From: Rallus limicola
Lineage: Eukaryota > Chordata > Aves > Gruiformes > Rallidae
Length of the DNA stretch: 64,000 nucleotides
Assembly (NCBI GenBank): GCA_022605955.1
Contig: JAKCOZ010000001.1
Span: 35,575,646 to 35,639,645, forward strand
Reading direction: 5' to 3'
Part shown: piece by piece, positions 13,300-26,821 of the stretch
How positions within the stretch are numbered: position 1 is the stretch's first letter
How the letters are laid out: every line of letters begins with the position of its first letter
The notes under the pieces: model-generated
The model's database searches: none
Seen by the model: the letters and a program-made list of their open reading frames with translations, nothing else
What the model was told of the DNA's origin: nothing
Made by a program: the position numbers and the translations under genes

Positions 13300-16200
13300 T
13301 GACCATAGCTTGGACTGTTTCGATGCAAGCCTGCAATCAGGAGGTTTTCAAGAGCTAGCATGCCACCTCTTTTAAAGATGCCCTTGAAGCTGTAGCAATG
13401 GGAGAGACATAACCATAGCATAGCTTGAACCCACCAGAAGTATCCCAGAATACCAGTTCAGTCTGGGTTCTTTGCTAGATGATGTGCGTAGGAAGGTACT
13501 ATGGGGTGGTCATTTTGAGCTGAAGCAAGGACCTATGATGGACAGAGCAACAGTCAAGCAGCATTTTGCATTTTAGGTTGCTCTTTAGCCTTCATAGCAC
13601 TGAACAATAAAGATGGACTGAAGACCAGACGCTGCAAACATTTATAGGTTTAATCAGTCCTGACAAGGTAAACCTAAGTTTTCACCTGGAAATGAACTCT
13701 CCCCTCCTACAATGCAATGCCTGGAAGCAAGCACAAGGATATCATACAGATCTTAGCTCAGGGCAAGAATTTGTATTGGCTGAACTTTTGTTGAATTAGG
13801 GACAGGTTCTGCAGTTGTTGCTCTCCAAGAACACAGTGTCTCAAGGCTGCAGCAACTGGAAAAAGAGCAGGAAAACAATGACAAGGAGTGGGGTAATACT
13901 TGTGCAGAAGACATGGTGATGAGACAACTGCCATAGAAAAATTGAATACCTATACCTCCAGTAGCAAAACTTTGTAAGTTGGCATTTACATTCTTCATAT
14001 AAGTGCTGGCAGAAGTCTCTGCCCTGCAGAGCCATTAAATCTCATGTGGATTTTGAAGACCTACTAGAAGATAGGGTCACTTGCACCATGCCAGTGACAT
14101 GGGTGTCCCATGGGTATCCAGAAGAGCCTCACTGTGAGGAACAGTTATTGACAGGCTGCTCAGCAGTGCCGGCAAGTGAAGCAAGTTTTCAACATGCTCA
14201 TGGAACTGTGAGAAATACATCACTCTTTAAACTGCTCATACACCAGAGGGAGGCTTTGCTATTAGCTCTCTTGATAAACATATCCCCAGATTCGTGACTC
14301 GAAGACAGTGATGCGCTCCATGCTGAGAAAAGGGAGTGGAAAAGAAAATATTGCCATCTGCTTATGTAGAAGTTTAAATTCATGCACCAGTTCTCCTGCA
14401 CAGATAAAGAAGAATGAGTCTTCTCTTTTCAGTACATTCAGTCTTGAGAGTCAGGCAGTCTTCTCACAGAGACACCTGAAGAAAGACTGAAAGGTTGTTC
14501 GCCATCAAGCCTCAGGCTCTGATTTAGGTGCCTACATTGAAAGTCTCCACAATTCAGAGAACCTCTCTCCAAACCTATCAATCAAACCATCAATCTGTTT
14601 GCTGAAACTCCACTAACAGTCAAGGGAACTTAGGTTGCTTATGCAGACCCCAAGGGATACACCTAGAGCCTCCATGGTGCTACTATTCCCATAGGGTCAT
14701 TATGTATCACAAAGGTTTTGCAGGTTCGGGTTCTAACATCATATTGGTGTGATCAGGTGTCAGATATTAAGGTGTTAAAATGACATTGCTAAAATCCACC
14801 TAACTGATGAGAGCATTGCTGCCTGACAGAAGTGATTATTAAAAAATCAGGTATCAATACTTGTTTTTATTTATAATATGTTGTGGTAACCCAGATACGG
14901 AATTGCCCAGACAACTGTGACTTAATCATGTGTAACTGCCAGCTTGCATTTTTGCAGGCACATCTACCCTGACAAAAGCTTTTAATATTTAAAATCATGC
15001 AGATTATCTATTCAGCCCTCAGAAAACTCATTGTGATGAATTCAGTATCTCAGTTTCAGGCACTTCAACTGCTGACACCTTTCTTCAGGCTACAGAGAGA
15101 CTTTATTAATTGTACTAAAAATCCTGTGCAAACATTTTAAAAATATTATTTAGTACTCAGTAAAATATTTTTTTATGTGAGTGTGTTACCATCTATCAAT
15201 GTTGTCACAAGTCTCTAGATCTCAGAAGTGGTTTTTTAACTCTCCCTTTAAAATGCATTTTTATTCTAAGAGCCTCTGTTTATGCAAATTTATCAGTCAT
15301 GTCTACTCAGAAATGCTTATATCATATCTGAGGTCAGGAATTCAGCTGTATTTAAATTATATGCCAGATGGATGGGCAATGCATACATTTCACTTCTTTG
15401 ACAACTTAATGAACATATCTCTTGGCAAGATGAGGTTATCTGAACATCCCAAATCATCTGTCACAGTCATCTCCAAACTTTTGGGCTGTAGCCTACTGTC
15501 AGCACTGAAAGCTGACCACCACACCGTCTCATCAACCTTTAACTGAAAAAAATTCTAACAATTATTTGCTTGCCTTGGGCAGCTGTGGGCATCTTACCAT
15601 GGCTATGCCAATTACAGGGGGTAAATCCTGATTTAGAACAAGTTTCAGAAATCTAGAAACATTACATAATTAAGTCTCTCATCCTTCAAGTAAGCTATAT
15701 TGTTAGCCATTTTATTCAACTGGCAAGCTATGCAGAAAACATTTCCAATCCACATTTTCAAGCTGACCACTAACATGGTCACCTTATTTTTGGGAGACTA
15801 TCTGGAAATATTGGTGGCCCTAATCTTAAAGAGTGGTCAGGAAATAGGACTTTTCTTCACTGAATATTTTAAGATTCTCAGAAAGAAAAAGTGCAGAAGG
15901 CCAGGGCTTGGCAAAAAAAAAAAAAAAAAAAAAGTGAAATTGAACATTTTGGAACAGTTTTATCATCTATACACCTACCACATTAACATAATCAATACTT
16001 ACAGGTGCTGCATTCCCTTGGAAATTGAACCACTAGTGTCTTAAACTGGGAATCCAAAATGTCCTTGGATTGTTTAGAATTAGTGGATGGCTGAAAAGTT
16101 GGCCTATACGAATCACCCAAGGTCACCCATTCAATGACGTTAGTGGCAAAGCTGGAAGTTACTGGCTTTCATTCTAATGGTCACTTCACCAGACCAAGAT

Positions 16201-16539
16201 AGCACCATTATGGGAGATAATGATAATAAAATACTGCAGTGCTCTCAAACTTCACAGAAACTGCACTTTGACTGTTCAGAAAAGCTATCATTCAGCCTGA
16301 AAGTTATCAAAATTGCTGGGCCAACATACGCTAAATACATAGTGTCACTTATGAAGAACATGTAGCTTTTCTCAGTAGAGTAACATTACAAAAAGAGCAA
16401 GAGAAAGAATATGAAAGTAGAACAGAAAATCCTGTTAAAATGTTAAAAAGGATGGTAAATAATAGATGCTATTCATACTTTCTTCAAGCTCCTACTGAAC
16501 TCGTATGTAATACTGGCTACAACACACTGAGAACCACAA

Positions 16540-17600
16540 TTGTCTACACCTCACTTCTCTTGGAATCCCTTGACATTGCTTCCTTCTGCCATGAGTTAGC
16601 ACACTGTCATTGATGAGCAGAACCTCTACTAGACAACAGCAACCTGCTCCTGTCTGGGCAATCCTCACCGCTGGCTCCTGATAGCCTCCTGCAACACAGC
16701 TGCTCTCCCCTTCTTTGCCCCTCCCCTTCCCTGACTGATGTCATTCCCCTTTTTTGTTATGATCATCTTTTCCATCTTTCCTGGAATCTCAAATACACAT
16801 CTCCCCATTTTATTCCAAGGAGATTAATCCAGATATGGTTGTTTTGCCAGCCTTCCCTACAGTTATCCTCATCTCCCATCACCCTTTTCAATATTCAGTC
16901 CTGTCCCTCAAACACTCCTTTGCTGGTTTCATCACCTTCTTCTGTCCTCTGTCTCCTCCCATAACAATTCAGGCATTTAATTTTTAATTAAAAAAAGAGT
17001 GGTGGTGTCTGTACCCCACTTATTTTGGCAATTATTCTGCCATCTTATTCGACCTCTCCTTTCTCAGCTCACTGACTGCAATCACTACCTGGAGTCAATC
17101 TCCTTGGCTTTCACCAACTGCTTTCACTGAACCTTACTTTCAACATGACCTCTAATGACCTCTTTCTCCTTACTGCTGGGATTCAGTAGTTATTTTCTGT
17201 TCCTCCTTCAGCTTCGAAGCGACTCCATTCTGCTCTTCCTGGACTATCATCTTTCCTTCTTTATCAAGAAGTTCCAATCTGCTCATGTTGACAAGCTATC
17301 ACTGACAATTAGAGTTTCAGGAACAGCCTTTGTACTTTCTCCCAAGCTGCTCCTCTCTCCTGAGAATCCATCCCCTTGTTATTTTCCAGTTCTTTTAAAA
17401 CTTTCCTCTGCAATCATCTCTCTCCCCTCAACAAACTCCCCACCCCCTCCCCCCAAAAAAACCAAACCCACAACCCCTCTGAATCTGCTGGGATGTCCTT
17501 GCCCATCATGCTTGCTGTCTCCCAATTTCCTTGGAATCCCACTTATCTATACCCATCTTGTGTTATCTTTTAATTGTTTGCTTTTAGACAGAGGCTGCTT
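16540..17600. repeat. Pyrimidine-rich stretch
   Basis: The + strand is visibly biased to C and T for about 1 kb (many CTCC, TTCC and CTTTC runs), while flanking DNA is not. It could be an old, unrecognised interspersed element or a strand-asymmetric sequence. I could not assign a family. Confidence 0.35.
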
Positions 17601-20600
17601 TTTCACAGAACCTAATACAAAAGGGTACTTGTCTATAAAGAAGCTATTAAGCAACATGGTTATATAAATACAAATTAAAAGAGGAGTTCAGGTGTCATTG
17701 CTGTAAGCATAACACAAAGACCTTGACAAAAAGAAATCAAAATTTAAAAGCTTAAGAACGTGAACTGGCCCTTAAAAACTCATTTCTTAGACATGCTGGG
17801 TATACATGAGCATAATGTATAATTCCATTGTATAGAATACAACCACTGTCTTTAGAAATTAAGGCCAATACATAGAATCCTGCCTTCCCTGAGAGTAATA
17901 GGCATTTTATTATTAATTTCAGTATAGTCAAGGCTTTTCCATCCGAGTCCCATCATTGCAATTTTTCAATATTTGCAAAGAAGTAGAATATCTGTAACAA
18001 TAACATCTCATAGCTATATTCAGTGACTAGAAAATATCCTGACAGCTTGGTTTCTAATTCTGTATTAGCTTTGAATGCTACGTCTGACAATGCCCAGGTA
18101 CCAAAGCCAAGTTTAATGGATCACATACATGACTTGAGAGAACATTGCTTGGTTTTGTTTTGTTTTGGTTTTTTGGTGGTAGCTAGTTTTACAGAGTCTC
18201 TTCTGAACTTTAAATAAATGAATTATTTAGCAGCCAGCACTTGTCCTTAGATGGCATAACTTAGATGTCAATACCACCCAAAGCATCCACATTTGCCAAA
18301 CCTGTCTTGCATGAAATGGAATGAGGATATTTGCATAAGGAAAATGTCAAAGCAGGGAATTAACCCCTTCAGGGATTTCATGTAATCAAGTACTGCAATA
18401 ATTATTGTATCAGCATTTATGTAACTGATGCCAAGGGATCATACTATTTCCAGAAGTACTGTGTTTACCCGTTAGACTGGTGGGAGGGGGAAATCGGCCT
18501 TTCCATGACACTGCCTTTAATTTAGCACGCTAAGCAAACTTAACATGAAATTTTAACACAAAAGATACAAAACCAAATTGCTTTCCCAATACAAAAGGAT
18601 ACAAATCTCAGCTTTTGTGACAATGTGTCTCTTAGAGGAAGCTCAGCTACACAGCAGAGCCTCCACAAACACTGTCCTCTGTCTTTCTGGAGATGTAGGT
18701 TGGCAAAAGACTGAATGCTGACTGGGGCAGACTATTTGAGCCCCTTGTGTGTGTATATGCTAACTCAACTGAAATGCAAAAGTGCCTGAGAGGTGCGGTG
18801 GAACAGTGAGGGGCTTCCACTCCTATCCCCATCCTTATGAAACTCCTCACACCAAGTCTGGTTTGAAAAGGATTTGCTCAACCCTTCACATGTACTTCTT
18901 TCCACCTGTTAAGAACAGAAACTACTCACAGAAAACACTGAAAGAAAGAGAAGTTTCAAAAATGTGACTGTGACCAAGTAATTCATCTGGAGTAAATCCT
19001 TACACTGCTGAGTTTAGGAAATAATATGACCACACAAGGTGCTTGGGGATGGAACCACCCTATAGTGTGTAATGCTTCCAGTCTGCTCCTCTATAAAGAA
19101 GTGGGGATAAGGATTCAGCTGCAGCACTGTACCTCACCTTACTGCAGATGCCCTTGCCACCACTTAGGAACTTAGAAGGAGATTTACAAAGGAGTCCAAA
19201 GCCATTATCTACAACTATTAGCATAGGAAGTTATTACTGAATGACCCTTCCTTTTACCTTCCCTTCACCTGATTTCATAACTCACTTATTGTACTCTAGT
19301 GTGATACTTCTTTCCCTCTACCAGGGCTTGAGCTGTCCCTACTTGGTATCAACTAAACTACGTTATTTTTGAGGGCCTGAGAAATGTCTTTCTATATCTG
19401 TGTACACACTCTCTCTTGAAACCAATCGGAAGATTGCATTTGCACATAGACATTAACAGGGATCACATTTGAGGTCCTGCTATGCCATGCTCTCACTAAG
19501 AACAAGTCAAGTAAAAAACATGAACACTTATATAAATTATCAAGATCTTACACGCTTTATTGAGATGAGTTTCCACAAAAGAGAGGGATTTTTTTTCTTG
19601 AGTAGGGATTGCAGGAATGGAGCCAAAATTACAAGGATTACATATCAATGGAATGCTACTTTCTCTTTTTCTTTTTTGCTTTATGCCCATCTTGCTATAG
19701 CTGTGACTGAATACGTTAATCAAAATCCTATAGAACTGTACTCATTTGTGTGTGTTTACTTTCCATTTGCATAATCATCTTACAAAAGGAGCATTTCTCC
19801 TTTGTGCTAGATGTCTTACGATGTAATTTAAAGTTGCAGTTACTGAAATATCCTATTCCAGCAGTCCCACCACTATGGATTCTAGTGCCCAGTCATTACC
19901 ATAAATTATTATACAGGAGCTAAATATACATTTCCAGTCTTCATGATGTCCAAACAGTCCTAGAGTCAGAGGAATCAAATGTTGCCTGTGGTGTGCCCTA
20001 ATAATCTGCACTGGCACTGAATGTTTTGGATCAAATAAGAGAAATTTCCAAGGCTTCAAGGCCTTCACAGAGAATCCAGGAAACAAGTAATTGTAGAGTG
20101 CCTTATTTGCAAAAAATAGAATTTATGGGTCTGAGGCACAGGAAATGCTTATGGAAATGAGCAAGCACATACACTGATATATATCTCCATAATCAGTGCA
20201 AAGCTACAAATCTGTTTTACTATTAAATATGTATTCTAAAGAATACACAAACTTGATTAAGCATAAAATCAAATGTTCAACTGGTAATGTGTGGGATGGA
20301 ATGGCCTAGCTGTGATGGAATGCATTTTCCAAAAAAACCCCCAAATTCAAGAATAAAACCAGATCTCAGTCACTTCTGAGGGGTCAACAGGGCACGTAAT
20401 ACCAACCACCTCTCAAAAAACATTTACTCCTGGTCCTCTGCTCCTTCTGTTACTACTTCTGTTTTGAGAAGACAAGGATGTATTACCTGTCTGTAGCCTA
20501 CAAGCAGTGTCTAGTCATTTCTTACCCCCCTCCCTCCACTGCTGAATTTCACCTGTTAGTACTCGGGGTATTCACAACCAAAGTCCTGCTTAGACTCAAC

Positions 20601-22979
20601 ATGAAGCGGGTGACAGGCCTGTGGTGGGCCAGTTCCATAGGAGGTGGTTTTATCTTGGGACTTCAGTACAATTTTAACCGACTCATAAACAGCCAAGGAA
20701 ACTTAGATGTATCCTCCAACCTGCTGCCTAGTGTAGTCATCAAGTATCTGTGCCACCCTCTCAAACTATCTCGAGGACCTGATCTGCCAAGATTACTACA
20801 GTGCAAATCTTTCTATTTTTAGCAATTTCTTCGATTTGCATTTCTTCAATTTGCATGCCCAAGCTTGATGGTTATAGAATGGAAATAAAAGGGCTCTGGA
20901 AATGCTGTAGTTACTGATGGCATGAGAATCCTATCTATGCTGTATACACATATTGGCAAAAAATAGGCAAGCTGACAGATTATAACCATGCCAAAAATGC
21001 AATACGTATATGATAACATTCTTCATCGGACAGATAACCTTAACAGGTGTCTTTCTGCCTATTCTTTCTCCAGCATACTTGCTTTTCAGAGTCTGCATTC
21101 CTAAAATTGAAATTTTAACATTCCAGGGAAAGAACAGAAAGAATGAACTAGAAGTATGTGTCTGTTTTTTGCATCATAAGTGATTGTCTACATTCTTCAA
21201 CCATAAGCTCTGTGGGTTTACTTAAAATATGACTACAACCATGTCACACATAGGCAGCATAATAATTTAAATTCAAATGAATAATTTCTTACTTGGGATT
21301 TTTAATTCCACATTACAGCAGAACTTGTCTTAGCCAACCAATGAAGGGATGAAAAAAAAAATCCAACCCATCTTTAACTAGATGGCTCTTTAATGAGGTG
21401 AAGTAGACTTTTCAGGAATAAGCACAAGGCTAATTTTGAATAATCTCAGGAGATGGTAATTTGCCCAACATTGATAAATTTTGGTGTAGCTAATGCAGAT
21501 TTGTTGATGATTATATCAGACGAATTCTGTTTTTCTCTCTCATGTCCTTATTAAATACAAAACATGGAACAAAAAATGTCATGTGAAGAATGAAGTCTCT
21601 CACTGGGCTGCATCAGCCAACTCATTACCTACAGACATTCTTCAAATGCATCAGGTACATAAAACCACTGAACTGAACATGGCAAGAGTTGGTTTGTTAT
21701 CTAGGTTTTATGAAATGTACGGACAGCTAACTGCAACTATTTTATTTCAAATAGCTCAAGATTTTTACTACCTCTTTCCTTTTTAGACTACTAAAAAAAC
21801 CTAACTTATTTACCATGCCACTCCTTTGACCATCATATACTTATGTAATTACACAGTTCAGCCAAACAACAACCACCACAAAGCCTCCTGACTATTTATA
21901 ATGAACAATGTTTAAAATTCACCCTTCTCTTTTTACGCTGGCTAGTTGAAGACTTTATCCATTTAAATGGACAGCTTCATCATATTTTTTTTTTCTAAAT
22001 ATAAAGCATGAGTTATTTTCAGGCCACTCAAGGAAAGTCATGGTGTGTAATATCAAACTCTTTGATTTGTTGCTGGCATATGCATTGCAAAATGTCATCT
22101 TGTCCTGTTTTTAATGGTCGTGGCCAGAGAAAGCTTATGATCATTACTGATTTAGATCACTGATTTATTCACACTCAAAATCACTTCAGTAAACAAAAGC
22201 AGACAACACATATTGAATTTTAGTTTTGAAGAACAGTGTCTCAGACTGAGCGTCCTCTTTTCTCTGAAAAGTCAATCAGATTCGTAGTGTGCACTCATAC
22301 AGCTCTCAATGAATATAAACTAGGAGGAAGTTGACTATGTGGTGTGCAGAACTGTACAGTCAACTCTCGATTGTCTGTGGGTGTGTAACCCAGGTTGCAG
22401 ATTAGCTGTGCTATGCTAAAACAAAGCAGAAAATAAGGAAAAAACACCCACCATTTTTCTTTGAGTTTCTGATCTCACTTTTTACTTCAGCTTAACTTCA
22501 TTCCTCGATAAATGTAATAAACACAGGAAGTTCTTATCAAATGTGGATATGCATTGTATTACCTGTGGTTTAGCTTTACACAGGTTAGTCTACCCCATTT
22601 CTGTTTTTGAGAGCTGACTGGGTAATTATGAAGGAGCCCAGCAACCTACAGTTGTATTCGACATTTGCTTTAAAAAAAAAATAAAAAATTGTTTGTCAAA
22701 ATACTTCTCTAATTCACCTCGAACAGAGGTGAACACCTCATCAGAGTCCCCTTTTATTTTTTAAACCTATGAGTAATAGTAGCTTGCTGCAATAACGGCC
22801 TCCTATTAATATAAGTAAAACGTTCACATGCTTGAAAGGCAAAGGCAAGACAATACAAGTGAACAAACTCAATGCACTTAAAAGGAGAGAGGTACATACA
22901 GTGGACTCCTCCAGCCCCAAGGGCGAGACTGAAGGAAACCCATTTTGTAATAATATTTTGTAGCTGTACCAAAACCAGC

Positions 22980-23012
22980 ATTAATTAGCCAATTAATTAG
23001 CATTAATTGTCT
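22980..23012. promoter_or_regulatory. Homeodomain-type TAATTA cluster
   Basis: Four TTAATTA-type cores fall within about 33 bp, with a partial repeat of AATTAATTAGC. Such cores are the usual target of Antp/paired-class homeodomains, but they also occur by chance in AT-rich DNA. The functional call is inference only. Confidence 0.25.
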
Positions 23013-24303
23013 AACTGTAGATTTTATTCATTTAGAGGGTCATATGCTCTTGGGCCACGCAACAATAGCAGCAGTTGCTAGATGAAGGAGCTGGGAGAGG
23101 GTAAGTCCTTTCCTGCTGCCCCCTCCCCATTCCCATTTTTGTCTGCGTAACCTAGAATAGCATCTACTTCGTGACCAAAGCCAAAAGACAGCAGTGCACT
23201 AGCCACACATCACAGAATGATGAGTCCATGAACTACAAAGGCAGCTGGAAGGAAGTGTAAGTCTCTTGTCTGTCTTCAGGGAGGAGACCCAGACACTGAC
23301 AAACCTTGGGAAGCTGTTGCAGGAGCTTATCTGGTGGGGAGGAGGGATGGCTGAGACACTTCTTAAAGAGCAGGAGAAATATAAAACTCAGTATATAAAA
23401 CTCATTTAATCTTGAAGAAGGATTGATGGAGAGGCTGCCAAAGGGCCAGTGGGGCAGCAGAGGGCAGGAAAGCACCAGGTGCAGACAGCTTTTTCCCAGG
23501 GAATCCGTTCTTCTGCTTTTTTTTTTTTTTGTGCCACCAGAAAAATTAAAACTACTAACTTCATATTACCCATGAGCATCAAAAATCAAGGCAAATATAA
23601 AATAGTGAGAACAGTAACCTACCAGCCCCATATTCTGGCTTTGGCAACACCTTAACTCCTGCACTAAAACGAAAGCAAAAGGCTTTCCAGACTGTGACAC
23701 AAGAGTGTACTGCATTGAAATAAACCCTCTTGCTTCTTTGAATTTTACACACTGGGTCTGACATGCTGACTTGGACCACAATGACGCTGAAGACAAAACC
23801 TGCAAGCACGGCTTTGATTCATGTATACCTCTAATTCTTGTAGGAATCTCTCTAAACTACTTGGCATCCTGTGAGTTCCACTGAGAAATATCTTTGCATA
23901 AAATGTTACTTTGTATGTTGCCCTTTAATGCATTGAACATCCCCTTGTTCTTTTAACACTGGAGAAAAAAAAAGGAAATACTTTGGTCACAAGACTTCTT
24001 ATTGGAACAGTTATAAAAATTCACTTTAAAAAAAAAGTACCTCTCCCCTGCCAGGTTGTAATATAGTTGTGTATTTTTCAGTTAGCCAAAGGAATTATAT
24101 TCATATCAAAGAAAAACATTTAGCAAAATATTTGCTTTCAGATTTGTTTACTGTTTATTATTTTAATTTACATCAGTTACTGCTTGCAAAACTTCCAGGG
24201 AAATAATTTTAAACTGGTTTGGTTTTGTGTTTTTTTTTTTTTTCCCACTGCATAGTAAATACAGCCTTCTTAGTATTTCAGAAGCATAGTACTATAGAAA
24301 TGT

Positions 24304-24380
24304 GAGGGCCTGCTTCTGCTCCAAATGAAGTTAATGGGAAAACACCAACTGACTTTATTAGGAGTTAGGTCAGGCCCCAG
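24304..24380. repeat. Decayed palindromic ancient repeat
   Basis: Two arms, GGGCCTG..CTGCTCCAAATGAAG (left) and ACTGACTTTATTAGGAG..TCAGGCCCC (right), are imperfect reverse complements around a short centre (about 24,338-24,346). The pattern GGCCTGATCCTGCTCCCATTGAAGTCAATGGGA and its inverse is one I recognise as recurrent in reptile and bird DNA. The family name is not known to me. Confidence 0.45.
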
Positions 24381-25438
24381 ATTTGCAGCTTTTGAAGTTT
24401 CATAGTTGAAAATTTTCTGGCTAATCTTCAGAACCAACTACTTCTACAACTATAACACTATTTACAACTTTATTTATATGTACTTCTTTATTACAATATG
24501 TAATATCAATGTTCCTTGTAAAGGTTACTATGTTATAGAAATTAGACTGAAGTTATTGCCAATCAACCTTTTAATAAACTTAAGTGGGATAAACTTTCAG
24601 AATTTTTCTCCACATACGATTCAGTTTTTCTTCACTCTTGCTATCTTTGACAACTGCTTAACTACCTCAATTTCAAAACCTTTTCCAGTGTAATAAAAAA
24701 GTCCTTTTGGTAGAAGTTTATTGGTCCCGTTTCAAATTGCGTTCTGAAACATTCTTGTACTGATGAGGACTCATTATTTTAGCAATTTTGTTTCTGTTTC
24801 AACACAGTATATAAAGCCATGCCTCTCAACCAATCAACCTCAGTATAAAAGTGTAAGTGAGGTCAAACAGATTGCTCACTAAATCTTTGATCAAGTTGTC
24901 TGATCACATATAGACACAACTCTCTGAATTGTTGCATATGTTGTATAATGTTATCATACAAATTTAAGCATTTCCATTATTGACTGCTGCTTGTGTATGT
25001 ATAGATTACCTTGCTGGTCATAAAACTACAACAAAGGACAAGAGATACCAATACTGATTTAAGAGCTCTAGTCTTGTCTCCGAAAAATTAAGAAAAATCC
25101 ATGTTTTTTATGATCGACCAACTCATGATGTTGTGCTTCAAATATACACATTTTCCAAAATTAAACTGTGGAGTTAATGTCAAATACTGTGTTGTAACTT
25201 TAAATATAACGGACATATTAGAACAGAGAGATGGGTAATTATGATAAACTACACAATAGTGCTACTGTAGATAATATCATTTATCAATCCTGTGGTCCCC
25301 ATCATTCATGCATTTACAGTTTGGGAATACAGTGACTGCAAAGGATAATAATTCATAATGGCTACATTCTCAGTACTTCATGCTAGCTCACTAGACAAAA
25401 TAAAAAAGGTTAATTGTATAACTGGAAAAATGTAAAAT

Positions 25439-26821
25439 TTTATTCCAAGAAAATTAACAAGCTACACAGGTAAATTTTGGCAAATGCAACTTTATATTGA
25501 AATCCACACATCTGTATCTTAAAGAAGGAAAGACTCACAGACTCTAATGTATTTCTAAAATACTAAGAAATCATATTATATGCTTTCACAAGTTAAAACT
25601 TAAATAATTTAAAACAACCAATACACCAAAATGTGCAGAAAATATAAACAAGACTGTGCCTTCAGTAGAATAAATGCTTCACAAATTGTGCAAGATATCA
25701 TACTAAGGCTGCGGTCTCCCCATGACAGCTGTCTTAAAATATAAACATACATCAACTGCCTGTGTTTCTCAGAACAAACTAGAAAGGGCGGCACACCTAG
25801 AAAAAAAAATCATATCATCCCAGTGATGTGCATACTGATTTTGGGAACCATTGGAGTAGAAAGGAAAAAAGAGGACTAAGTGATCTTTCATGCACTCCCA
25901 AATGACTGACCAGAGTTATTGATTCAATTTTCCTTGCTTATTTGCTTCAATGCTAAACAAAATGGAAGATACTAGATAACCCTTTAAGGCAACATGTGTT
26001 TATTCTGTATAATTATAACTGTTCAATTATGACTGGATATTATCATTAACGTTGCCTAACAGACTGATATCTAGCTTTTTAAAAAATATAAATAAGAGTC
26101 TATTAAACTTTATACCAAATCAGCAAAAAACACAGAATACAGTTAAATGTTAGTAATTTCACTGTTAAGGAAAATGGTATTTAGAAAGAGTAACATATTT
26201 GGAAAAAAAAAAAAAAAGTAAAGTCTAAATCTGAACAAAAATACTGCTTTGGAATGCTCCCCAAAACTTACTCACAAGGCAAACAGATTTGTAAGTGTGA
26301 TAATCCAATAATGCATGGCACATCTTTAATCAGTTACAGTACTTGAGTCCCCAGTTTTCAGTCTTTGCAAAACAATAATTGTATGAAATGTTTTAAAGGT
26401 CTTCAAATGTCTAAAATTAGTTTTATCAACACATTAACCTCATATCAACTTAATTTATTAAGATGTCCAATGCTAATCTTTTTGATGGTCTTATTTTATG
26501 TAGTGATATACACAGCATTTAGCACTGATACTTAGCACCTGCTACTTTCATAATCTAGATTTCAACCACATAAAGGAATTCAGGGCAGTAGTTCAGTTCT
26601 TTGTTCTTAATTACAAACCTTCAGCAGTGGTCAGCAGGAACATGTTTAGGTTTAAAATAGGATTAGAGGTGAGCTATTGCAAAGACTGCAGAATGTTGCC
26701 CAAATCCTTACAACTGCTGACATCCCATTCTTGATTTTCTTCTCAAGACATGGCTACAGGCCACAATTGCTTAGCAGAGAATGGTAGTGTTTCACAAGGC
26801 TAAAGATTTACAGATGCTCCC
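25439..26821 (-). other. GPR85: GPR85 3' untranslated region (approximate extent)
   Basis: The AT-rich sequence directly after the GPR85 stop codon contains several polyadenylation-like hexamers read on the minus strand: AATAAA at 26,454-26,459 (about 360 nt after the stop), ATTAAA at 26,335-26,340, AATAAA at 25,999-26,004 and AATAAA at 25,439-25,444. Which one is used cannot be decided from sequence, so the left edge is the furthest of these candidates. An A15 run lies at 26,203-26,217. Confidence 0.45.

Larger units (their letters stand above)
13300..25400. other. AT-rich intergenic DNA downstream of GPR85
   Basis: About 12 kb with no supported gene. Simple repeats: A21 at 15,913-15,933, a GTTTT/TTTTG stretch at about 18,153-18,180, T14 at 23,517-23,530 and T14 at 24,230-24,243. 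A pyrimidine-rich stretch spans about 16,540-17,600 and carries a 170-codon frame (17,155-17,667) that looks like low-complexity S/L/P translation of that bias. A TAATTA-dense spot lies at 22,980-23,012, and a decayed palindromic repeat lies at 24,304-24,380. Confidence 0.55.

Noticed and set aside
17155..17667. 170-codon + strand frame
   Set aside because: Translation is S/L/F/P low complexity from a pyrimidine-rich stretch. A faint resemblance to LINE reverse transcriptase wording (NDL near 17,150) was not strong enough to call.
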